Under the pieces are notes generated by a model, which was given only the letters and a program-made list of their open reading frames with translations, was not told the origin of the DNA and did no database searches. DNA of 13,634 bases from Verrucomicrobia bacterium UBA1731 (GTDB lineage: Bacteria > Verrucomicrobiota > Kiritimatiellia > RFP12 > UBA1067). Each line of letters starts with the position of its first letter. Positions within the stretch are counted from its first letter, which is position 1. Below are positions 6,318 through 12,202 of this stretch, piece after piece. The position numbers and the translations under genes are program-made. The stretch lies in the NCBI GenBank assembly GCA_002317575.1, contig DCIH01000014.1:1-13634 (forward strand), written 5' to 3'.

Positions 6318-6334
6318 ACGGGGTCTGTCCCCGT
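6318..6334 (+). repeat. REP-like hairpin, copy 1
   Basis: CGGGG-TCTGT-CCCCG at 6319-6333, closed outside by an A-T pair (6318/6334), gives a 6-bp stem with a 5-nt loop. With its right flank GTACCACG it repeats 27 bp downstream as copy 2, whose flank is GTGCCACG. Confidence 0.85.
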
Positions 6335-6344
6335 ACCACGTAAA

Positions 6345-6361
6345 GTGGGGTCTGTCCCCGT
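6345..6361 (+). repeat. REP-like hairpin, copy 2
   Basis: GGGG-TCTGT-CCCC at 6347-6359, flanked by T-G (6346/6360) and G-T (6345/6361) wobble pairs. CCAC (6336-6339) and GTGG (6345-6348) could pair as a competing stem between copies 1 and 2. Confidence 0.85.
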
Positions 6362-6408
6362 GCCACGCGTTTAACGCACGAACGAGAGTGTGAGTTGCAG
6401 ATGTGAAG

Positions 6409-6423
6409 CGGGGTCTGTCCCCG
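6409..6423 (+). repeat. REP-like hairpin, copy 3
   Basis: CGGGG-TCTGT-CCCCG, a 5-bp stem, lies 52 bases upstream of the transposase start. It sits in the likely 5' untranslated region and could affect transposase expression. Confidence 0.85.
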
Positions 6424-6474
6424 AACAAGCGGTGTGAGTTGATATGTCAAATGATAAAGAAAGGATGGATGGAG

Positions 6475-7347
6475 ATGGCCAGAGTAAATAGAATTAAAAG
6501 TGCGACGAGTGCGTTTTATCATGTCATGTCGCGTGTCGTTAACAAAGAGTTCTTGATGAAAGAAGACGAATCGAAAAGGCATTTCATGGATTTGCTGTGG
6601 CGTGTGGCTGAATTCAGCGGCGTGCTCGTGGCCGGTTTTTGCGTTATGGACAACCATTTCCATTTGCTGGTCCAAATCGATCCGTCTCTGAATGCGGAAC
6701 TGGGAGAGGATGTGATTCTCTACCGCATTGGCGTTCTGATGGGAGCTCGGCAAAGCGAAGCCGTGCGAACGCGTTGGGCGTCGTTGCGTGCCAATGGACG
6801 ACAGGATGAGTATGAAGCAGATCTTGAATGTTACAGGAAACGGATGGGAGATGTGAGCCAATTCATGAAGACGCTGAAGCAAAGATACACGACTTGGCAC
6901 AATGCGCATTATTCAAGAGTCGGCACATTGTGGACGGGGCGGTTCAAAAGCGTTTTGATCGAAAACGAAGAACATCTTGCGACCGTTCGCCGTTATGTCG
7001 AAAGCAATCCCGTTCGCGCGGGAATGGTTGAACGTTCTGTTGATTACGGGTGGAGCAGCGCCGGATATGGGACGCACGGGAACGCCCGCGATTTGGCAAA
7101 ATTCAGCCGCGTCAGATATGTATGGTCGTCCGCGGAATATTGCGGCGATGCGTTTGATGACCGAATCTGGGCGTTTTGCAATGGCATCCTCATTGGAAGC
7201 TTGGGTTACGTCCGACGAATGGTGGAAACATTTGAAGACAATTTCAAAGGTGTAAGTCCAAAACCAAAATGTTTTCCCGGACTTGCGTGTTTCGCATCGC
7301 ATGGTTTTGGCAGCACACCGAAGGCGGATCGTTTATGCGCAAGTTGA
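6475..7347 (+). CDS. REP-associated tyrosine transposase (RAYT, IS200-like Y1_Tnp)
   Basis: This is a single-stranded DNA transposase of the HUH class. Such enzymes cleave and rejoin REP hairpins by a tyrosine attack. The 290-aa product has the family pattern: MARVNRIK at the start, FYHVMSRVVN, and GFCVMDNHFHLLVQ with the HUH pair H61/H63. The catalytic region is FMKTLKQRYTTWHN with probable nucleophile Y138, followed by GTLWTGRFKSVLIENEEHL and YVESNPVRAGMV. A C-terminal extension of about 80 residues (ILIGSLGYVRRMVETFEDNF) is typical of longer relatives. ATG 6475 is chosen for the conserved MAR start and GAAAGGA at 6459-6465; ATG 6469 is a possible alternative. The reading frame upstream passes through REP copy 3 and is rejected as coding. 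No frameshift or missing catalytic residue is seen, so it may be active. Confidence 0.9.
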   Translation: MARVNRIKSATSAFYHVMSRVVNKEFLMKEDESKRHFMDLLWRVAEFSGVLVAGFCVMDNHFHLLVQIDPSLNAELGEDVILYRIGVLMGARQSEAVRTRWASLRANGRQDEYEADLECYRKRMGDVSQFMKTLKQRYTTWHNAHYSRVGTLWTGRFKSVLIENEEHLATVRRYVESNPVRAGMVERSVDYGWSSAGYGTHGNARDLAKFSRVRYVWSSAEYCGDAFDDRIWAFCNGILIGSLGYVRRMVETFEDNFKGVSPKPKCFPGLACFASHGFGSTPKADRLCAS

Positions 7348-7398
7348 ACAGTCGGAGTGGGCCGCCTCGTATAATTATTTTGTAGGTTCTTTTTTGTG

Positions 7399-7413
7399 TG
7401 GGGTCTGTCCCCA
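7399..7413 (+). repeat. REP-like hairpin, copy 4, downstream of the transposase
   Basis: GGGG-TCTGT-CCCC at 7400-7412 with an outer T-A pair (7399/7413). In copies 1 and 3 the same position is C-G and in copy 2 it is T-G. This pair-preserving change supports selection for the hairpin. Confidence 0.85.
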
Positions 7414-7426
7414 TTGAACCAGTTCG

Positions 7427-7435
7427 TGTCAAAAA
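7427..7435 (+). promoter_or_regulatory. Isolated TGTCAAAAA site resembling the half-sites of the 967-1028 array
   Basis: GTGTCAAAA here matches the core and right flank of the two left-most half-sites of the array upstream of the 1107 operon. It lies about 20 bases upstream of the -10 element of the lipoprotein gene, near position -35. It could be a single operator site, but a short match like this may be chance. Confidence 0.2.
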
Positions 7436-7450
7436 CGGGGAAGCGTTATG

Positions 7451-7459
7451 TGATATAAT
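7451..7459 (+). promoter_or_regulatory. Extended -10 promoter of the 7466 lipoprotein gene
   Basis: TG-A-TATAAT is a perfect extended -10 element (TG 7451-7452, TATAAT 7454-7459). No good -35 box lies at the normal distance, which is usual for extended -10 promoters. Transcription would start about 6-7 bases downstream, at or within a base of the ATG at 7466. The message would then be essentially leaderless. Confidence 0.65.
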
Positions 7460-7465
7460 GCGAAC

Positions 7466-8665
7466 ATGTTTTTGAAAATCAGTGTTCGGAATGCTTTGGG
7501 GTGTGGTGGCTTGGTCGCCTTTGTGCTTGCTTTGACCGGCTGTGCCAAGATGAATGTTGCCGACGGGGATTTTGATTCCCATTTCATTTCCAGGCGAGTT
7601 GTCGTGAGCGACGTGAAGACGTACACCTGCGGGTCTGGCCCCGTGGCGTTTGGCCCCGTGGCGTTTGCGTCGGCGGACGGGAAGACGGTCTATTCAACCT
7701 ACTTGGCGTCGACGAATGGTTTTGGCGAATGCCATGATGTTTCCGTTCTGGCCGAGATTCCGGTGGGAGAGCCCTCGAAGACGAAAAGTCACGTCGTCTG
7801 CCGCACGGGCGAAACATTTTGTGGCATGACGGTTTCGAGCGTGCTGTGTTTCGTGTCCATGCCGTGGAAGGGGAACGTGCGCGTCACGTTGGACGTCAAC
7901 TACGGCGTGTGCGGTTGGCGCGATTGGAATCCCCAGACGAATCGCGTCGTGGGCGAGGGCCTCTTCAAATGCCGTCCAGGGAAAGACGCGCCCGTCGAAA
8001 CGCTTACGCCCGATTCGATCACGCGCTACTTGAACGCGAAGGGTTTCACGGGGCACAATGTCTACCGCGAACGCGGGGACCGGCTTTTGTGCGGCACGAA
8101 ACCGCATTGGGAAAATGGCGCATTTTACGGTTTCGTCACAAGTTCGCAGTCGCAGCCGATTCTGTACCGCTGCACGGACGGCGAGACGTTCGAGTTCCTG
8201 GGGGTGGTGCCGTCCGTGGCCGAATACGAATGCCAGGTCGCCAAACTTGACGGTACGATTTACGCGCTGATGCGCGGCGCCGCAAACGAGAACTTCTGGG
8301 CGTCCACCGACGGCGGCGCTTCGTTCCAGCCCATCTGCCGGCTGCCGGACGGCAAACAGCGTCCGCAGCTGCAAGTTTGGCGCGATCAACTGCTCGTGTC
8401 GTACTCGGCGCCGGACGAAAAACCGTCCCGCGTCCGAAACGGCCGCAACAATGTCCACATGCTCGTCGGCGCGGGGACAGACCCCAACAAGTACCGCGAA
8501 GTGCTCCACGTCGTCGATCCGCTTGGCATTGTTTATTACGATATTGTGGATGTTCATGGCGATTTATATGTGTTGTGGAGCAATTCCGAACGCTTTCCGA
8601 CGCACGTGAAATGGGGTGCGGTGCAGGGGAAGGATCAGCTTCTTTTTGCGCCGCTGACGCGGTGA
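7466..8665 (+). CDS. Secreted lipoprotein with an Asp-box (BNR/sialidase-like beta-propeller)
   Basis: The 399-aa product begins with a lipoprotein signal: K and R in the n-region, a hydrophobic core (GGLVAFVLALTG), then the lipobox LTGC with lipidated C26. The mature protein is rich in short beta-strands. It has one clear Asp-box, S-T-D-G-G-A-S-F (280-287), the motif of sialidase-type and other BNR beta-propellers. Catalytic residues of GH33 sialidases are not evident, so activity is uncertain; glycan binding or hydrolysis at the cell surface is inferred. ATG 7466 is the only sensible start because an in-frame TGA lies at 7451. There is no Shine-Dalgarno. REP-like sequence is embedded twice in the coding region (7630-7643 and 8473-8485). 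About 100 bases near 8521-8600 are more AT-rich than the rest. Confidence 0.75.
   Translation: MFLKISVRNALGCGGLVAFVLALTGCAKMNVADGDFDSHFISRRVVVSDVKTYTCGSGPVAFGPVAFASADGKTVYSTYLASTNGFGECHDVSVLAEIPVGEPSKTKSHVVCRTGETFCGMTVSSVLCFVSMPWKGNVRVTLDVNYGVCGWRDWNPQTNRVVGEGLFKCRPGKDAPVETLTPDSITRYLNAKGFTGHNVYRERGDRLLCGTKPHWENGAFYGFVTSSQSQPILYRCTDGETFEFLGVVPSVAEYECQVAKLDGTIYALMRGAANENFWASTDGGASFQPICRLPDGKQRPQLQVWRDQLLVSYSAPDEKPSRVRNGRNNVHMLVGAGTDPNKYREVLHVVDPLGIVYYDIVDVHGDLYVLWSNSERFPTHVKWGAVQGKDQLLFAPLTR
7630..7643 (+). repeat. Degenerate REP-like motif inside the lipoprotein gene
   Basis: CGGGTCTGGCCCCG differs from the REP core CGGGGTCTGTCCCCG by a lost G and a T-to-G change. Its right flank GTGGCGTTT resembles the GTGCCACGCGTTT after REP copy 2 with a four-base deletion. 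It encodes part of TCGSGPVAF. Confidence 0.45.
7637..7666 (+). repeat. 15-bp in-frame tandem duplication
   Basis: GGCCCCGTGGCGTTT occurs twice back to back (7637-7651, 7652-7666) and encodes GPVAF-GPVAF. The exact identity indicates a recent slippage or duplication event starting within the degenerate REP-like motif. Confidence 0.85.
8473..8485 (-). repeat. REP-like core in inverse orientation inside the lipoprotein gene
   Basis: GGGGACAGACCCC is the exact reverse complement of the REP core GGGGTCTGTCCCC. It is read in frame as the end of A-G-T-D-P (residues 336-340). The outer flanks (C 8472, A 8486) do not pair, so only the 4-bp stem is kept. Confidence 0.75.
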
Positions 8666-8738
8666 GCGAGTGGGGAGTTGAAGGTTGCAAGTTTAAGGTT
8701 GGCTAAACGGGGACGCGGAAGCGCGGAGAGGAAGAGAC

Positions 8739-11459
8739 ATGAAGAGGATTGTTTGGACGTTTACTTTTGGGTTCTCGGTTGCGGCGGTTGCCGCGCCGGT
8801 GAACGTGCTTTCGCTGGGCGCGAAGAACGACGGCAGTGCCGACGTGAGCGCGATCGTCAACGCGGCGACGCAGACGAACGCGCTCTTCTTTCCCGCGGGA
8901 CGCTACCGCGTGGATCGCCCGATCTTCCTCAAGCATCGCATCTGCGGCCAGGGTTATGCGCGCATTCCAAAAGTGGACGACGAGCGCACATGGTTCATTT
9001 CCGCCTTGAACGCCACGAACGATCTCGTCGCCATCGTCAATTTCAGCGGAAAGGTCGAGGTCAACGTCGAGGAGGTGAACTTCCTTTGCTCGGGACGCGA
9101 GAGCGCGATCCGCATTGATCCGTGCGAGCAGAACACGTCCACCTTCATCTCGCGCGTAGGCGTGTTCAACTTGTCCGGCACCGCGGTGCGCGTGAAGGGC
9201 CACGGTTCCCGTCCCGTGTTCGTGCAGGACATGACGGTGTTCGGCAAGAAACACGCCGAGGGCAGCGTCGGCATCGACGTGGACGGTCCCGCGGATTGCC
9301 GCCTCGCGAACTGCGAAGTGATGGGCACGCAAATCGGCCTGCGCATCTGCAACGGCCACACCTACGGATCCAACCTCCACCTCTGGACCGGCTGCATGGG
9401 CGGCACGGACAACGGCTCGTGGTGGAAGGGGACACGTGGCATCACGCTCGGTCCGGGCGGACGCTTCTCCGGTTCGCAGATCTATCCCGACACGTCGTTC
9501 TACGCCATCGAGCAGCTCGGCGACGGCGGCCAGTGCGAGATCTCGAATGTCATGTACTGGGAGGACGGTTCGATCAAGGTCGCCCCCGACCACGACGGGC
9601 GCTTCTATTACAAGGAACCCGGGAGCGACGCGCGCCTCGTGCTGCAGGGCGGGCTCGTGGGCGTGGGCGGCACCGACGCGAATCCCGGCTGGATGGCGAA
9701 GATGTATTCGCCCGACATCGTCGCGCGCGACGTGGCGATCAAGAGCTGCTACGCGATCTGCGGCAAGAACATGGACCGTCTCTGCCTGGGCGGCGCATTG
9801 CCGGAATACGACGTCCAATATGCGGACAAGGGCTGGTGCAAAATCGCCGACATGTTCACCAATGCGCCCACGGGATCCTGCACGGCGGAGATTTCCCTCG
9901 ACGACGGCGCGGCGTGGACCGTGTCGCTCGTGAAGGACGCCGCCGGCAAGGTCGCCTTCGAGGCCAAGCCCGAGAACGCGCTGTGCGGCGCCCGCGATGT
10001 CCGCCGCGTCGATGCGGACGGTCTCGTGAAGCTGTATCTGTCGAACCCCTCCGGCAGGCCGTTCAAGGCGCATTTCGCCACGCGCCGCATGTGCGACCGG
10101 TTTCGTCCCTTGGATCACGGCGCGTTGCGCGACTACGCCAGCAAGGCGCGCTACCGCGACGTCCTCGCGAAGCTTCCCGCCGCCGCGCCGTCGACGCCTC
10201 TCGACGCGTACCCCGTTCTCTGCTGGACGTATTATTTGTTCACGAACCGTCTGGACGACGCCCGCGTCGTCGCCGACTGGAAGGCGCTCGGCATCAACCG
10301 TCCGCTCTCGCCGCGCGTGGACGGCACCACGGACAAGGATGCGTTCCGCGCGTTCCTGGACCGCTGCCTCGACGCGGGCATCCGTCCGTACGTCTACGAC
10401 ACGCGCATCGCCGACGTTTCGAACATCCACAAGCTGATCGTCGAGAAGAACGACAACGGCGCCGCCTACCGCGCGCTCGTGAAGCAGGTCGTCGCCGATT
10501 GGGGTGACCACCCCGCGGTGTCCGGCTTCTACGTGGGCGACGAACCGGACGCGCCCGACGCCTCGGCGACGTTCCTCGCCGCGCGCATCCAGCGCGAAGA
10601 GGCGCCGCATCTCGAGCCGCTGCTCAACCTGCTGCCGTGGTACGATTGGATCGGCGAGCGCATCGGCGCGAAGTCGCTAGATGTGTACCTCGACCGCGCA
10701 CGCCGCGAGAGCGGCCTCGATTTTCTGGGCTACGACTGCTACGCCCAGCAGAAGCGCGGCCGAGCCGACGCGGACGCGGACGTCTATTTCCACAACCTCC
10801 GCGAGTGGGCGGCGTTCGGCAAGCGCTCCGGCGCGCGCTGGAACACGACGCTGCTGTGCACGCCGCACTACAGCTACACGGTCGAGACCGAGGACGATTT
10901 CCGCTGGCAGATCTCCACGGCGGCGGCCATGGGCGCGAAGGGCCTTTCGTGGTTCTATCCCGACATGCACGCGGGCGGGCACGACAACTACCGCAACGCG
11001 CCCGTCAACGCGCTGGGCGAGCGTTCCGAGACCTTCGGCTGGATGGGCACGGAAATGCGTCTCTTCCAGCGCCAGTTCGGCGCCGCGATGATGGACCTCT
11101 CGTGGGACGCGGCCTATTGCGCCGGACGCGCGTTCGGCGGCATCCCCGAACTCGCGTCCGTCTCCAATCTCGCCGTGCGGTCCGTCGCCTCCCGCGACGG
11201 CGCGCTCGTGAGTTTCTTCAAGGACGCGCAAGGCGCGTCGTATGTCGCTTTTGTGGCGCTTTCTCGCACGGCGTCCGACAATCTGCGCGTCACGTTTGCG
11301 CCGGAGGTCGTGCCCGAATCGCTCGGCATCGGCGGCTGGCGGAAGCTCGCGACCACGTTCGATCCGCTGGACCGCGAAAAGCGCGGTCCGCACACGGTGT
11401 CCCTGCACGCGGCGCCCGGGCAGCTCTTCCTCGTGCGGCTCAACGCCGCGCGGCCGTGA
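8739..11459 (+). CDS. Secreted pectate-lyase-like beta-helix fused to a GH-like TIM barrel
   Basis: The 906-aa product starts with a Sec signal peptide (about 1-19, KR then FTFGFSVAAVA, cleavage near A-A/P). Residues about 20-370 are a right-handed beta-helix. They open with the Pectate_lyase_3 type pattern NVLSLGAKNDGSADVSAIVNAA and FFPAGRYRV. A beta-rich linker (about 385-485) leads to a TIM-barrel-like domain (about 488-790). This has FYVGDEPDAP (E602 a candidate acid/base after strand 4) and KGLSWFYPDMH (737-742) near a late strand. A clear second catalytic glutamate is not obvious. The last 100 residues look like a C-terminal beta-domain. ATG 8739 follows GGAGAGGA with good spacing. Codons are strongly C-ending. 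The enzyme probably acts on extracytoplasmic polysaccharide; the substrate is unknown. Confidence 0.8.
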   Translation: MKRIVWTFTFGFSVAAVAAPVNVLSLGAKNDGSADVSAIVNAATQTNALFFPAGRYRVDRPIFLKHRICGQGYARIPKVDDERTWFISALNATNDLVAIVNFSGKVEVNVEEVNFLCSGRESAIRIDPCEQNTSTFISRVGVFNLSGTAVRVKGHGSRPVFVQDMTVFGKKHAEGSVGIDVDGPADCRLANCEVMGTQIGLRICNGHTYGSNLHLWTGCMGGTDNGSWWKGTRGITLGPGGRFSGSQIYPDTSFYAIEQLGDGGQCEISNVMYWEDGSIKVAPDHDGRFYYKEPGSDARLVLQGGLVGVGGTDANPGWMAKMYSPDIVARDVAIKSCYAICGKNMDRLCLGGALPEYDVQYADKGWCKIADMFTNAPTGSCTAEISLDDGAAWTVSLVKDAAGKVAFEAKPENALCGARDVRRVDADGLVKLYLSNPSGRPFKAHFATRRMCDRFRPLDHGALRDYASKARYRDVLAKLPAAAPSTPLDAYPVLCWTYYLFTNRLDDARVVADWKALGINRPLSPRVDGTTDKDAFRAFLDRCLDAGIRPYVYDTRIADVSNIHKLIVEKNDNGAAYRALVKQVVADWGDHPAVSGFYVGDEPDAPDASATFLAARIQREEAPHLEPLLNLLPWYDWIGERIGAKSLDVYLDRARRESGLDFLGYDCYAQQKRGRADADADVYFHNLREWAAFGKRSGARWNTTLLCTPHYSYTVETEDDFRWQISTAAAMGAKGLSWFYPDMHAGGHDNYRNAPVNALGERSETFGWMGTEMRLFQRQFGAAMMDLSWDAAYCAGRAFGGIPELASVSNLAVRSVASRDGALVSFFKDAQGASYVAFVALSRTASDNLRVTFAPEVVPESLGIGGWRKLATTFDPLDREKRGPHTVSLHAAPGQLFLVRLNAARP

Positions 11460-11562
11460 CGGCCGTTCGGCGGAATGACGGAGGGATGTCGGCCAGGCGT
11501 TGTGTTTTTCTTCTGCCGGTTGGACTGTTTGCGGTACGCAAATTCGGAAAGCAGAGAACGAA

Positions 11563-11568
11563 AAGAGG
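11563..11568 (+). promoter_or_regulatory. Ribosome-binding site choosing ATG 11575
   Basis: AAGAGG lies six bases before ATG 11575. The nearby ATG 11571 is out of frame and too close. This supports the start of the flavoprotein gene. Confidence 0.7.
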
Positions 11569-11574
11569 TAATGC

Positions 11575-12201
11575 ATGAAAGTGATTCTGGTCAACGGTTC
11601 GCCGCATGAGCATGGCTGCACGCGCGCGGCTTTGGACGAGGTGGCGAAGGAGCTTTCGGCCCAGGGCGTCGAAAGCGAGGTGTTCTGGCTGGGCCTTGAG
11701 CCGATTGCCGGATGCGTCGGCTGCGGATCCTGCCGGACGGCGGGATGCTGTTTCCGCGACGATGTCGTGAACCGTTTCGTCGCGGCGGCGGAGAAGGCGG
11801 ACGGACTGGTGTTCGGAACGCCGGTCCATTGGGCCGGGGCTTCGGGCGCTATCACCTCGTTCATGGATCGCGTATTCTTCGCCGCCGGCGGAAAGCTGCG
11901 CGGAAAACCCGCGGCCTGCGTCGCTTCGGCGCGGCGGGCGGGCACGACGGCGGCCCTGGATCAGCTCAACAAGTATTTCTACATTTGCGGGCTGCCGATC
12001 GTTCCTTCGCAATACTGGGCGATGGTGCATGGCGCGAAACCCGAGGACGTGGCGCATGACGCCGAGGGCCTCCAGATCATGCGCTCGCTCGCGAAGTACA
12101 TGGCGTGGATGCTCAAGTGCATCGCGGCGGGCCGCGCGGCGGGCGTGGCGCTGCCGACGCTCGACCCGATTGTCCGGACGAACTTCGTTCGGCAGGGTTG
12201 A
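11575..12201 (+). CDS. NAD(P)H-dependent FMN oxidoreductase with iron-sulfur-flavoprotein-like cysteine cluster
   Basis: The 208-aa product is a cytoplasmic flavodoxin-fold protein (FMN_red family). The FMN phosphate loop is VNGSPHEHGCTR (6-17). FGTPVHWAGASGAITSFMDR (80-99) is the second flavin-contact region. Between them is the compact cluster GCVGCGSCRTAGCC with C47, C50, C53, C58 and C59. C-X2-C-X2-C followed by a fourth cysteine is the layout of iron-sulfur flavoproteins, which use a [4Fe-4S] cluster to pass electrons to FMN. Many relatives are annotated only as NADPH-dependent reductases. A 115-nt gap separates it from the beta-helix gene. The esterase gene starts one base after its stop, so those two are one operon. 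Its link to carbohydrate metabolism is unclear. Confidence 0.85.
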   Translation: MKVILVNGSPHEHGCTRAALDEVAKELSAQGVESEVFWLGLEPIAGCVGCGSCRTAGCCFRDDVVNRFVAAAEKADGLVFGTPVHWAGASGAITSFMDRVFFAAGGKLRGKPAACVASARRAGTTAALDQLNKYFYICGLPIVPSQYWAMVHGAKPEDVAHDAEGLQIMRSLAKYMAWMLKCIAAGRAAGVALPTLDPIVRTNFVRQG

Positions 12202-12202
12202 C

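Larger units (their letters stand above)
6319..7413 (+). mobile_element. RAYT/REP module (transposase with flanking REP hairpins)
   Basis: Three hairpins of the GGGGTCTGTCCCC type precede a REP-associated tyrosine transposase gene and one follows it, all in the same orientation. This is the classical layout of RAYT genes, which are domesticated IS200/IS605-like transposases associated with dispersed REP palindromes. No target-site duplication or terminal inverted repeat is visible, as expected for HUH elements, so exact boundaries cannot be set. Confidence 0.7.

Noticed and set aside
6282..6430. CRISPR-like appearance of the repeats before the transposase
   Set aside because: Repeats are short (13-17 bp) palindromes with irregular spacing, there are no uniform spacers, and no cas genes are present. 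The adjacent RAYT explains them as REP elements.
6403..6474. Upstream extension of the transposase to position 6403
   Set aside because: The extra codons translate REP copy 3 and intergenic sequence. Family members begin at the MAR-type start near 6475.
5383..6909. Minus-strand open frame of 508 codons across comEC, the REP region and the transposase
   Set aside because: It reads through unrelated features. It contains repeated RGQTP peptides that are simply the REP hairpins translated, and the rest is low-complexity Thr/Asn/Pro antisense sequence.
7344..7375. TATAAT at 7370-7375 with TTGAAC at 7344 as a promoter
   Set aside because: The spacer is 20 bp, outside the normal range. The extended -10 at 7451-7459 is a better promoter for the following gene.
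9122..10507. Plus-strand alternative frame of 461 codons inside the beta-helix gene
   Set aside because: Arg-rich out-of-frame shadow without a ribosome-binding site. The domain evidence is in the 8739 frame.
8703..10610. Long minus-strand open frame of 635 codons opposite the beta-helix gene
   Set aside because: It mirrors the strong codon bias of the + strand gene in a GC-rich region. Its translation is Arg/Val/Ala/His-rich with no recognisable domains, whereas the + frame has a signal peptide, domains and a ribosome-binding site.
11451..11465. CGGCCG-TGA-CGGCCG around the beta-helix gene stop as a terminator
   Set aside because: The loop would be three bases, CGGCCG is self-complementary so the pairing is trivial, and no U-tract follows.
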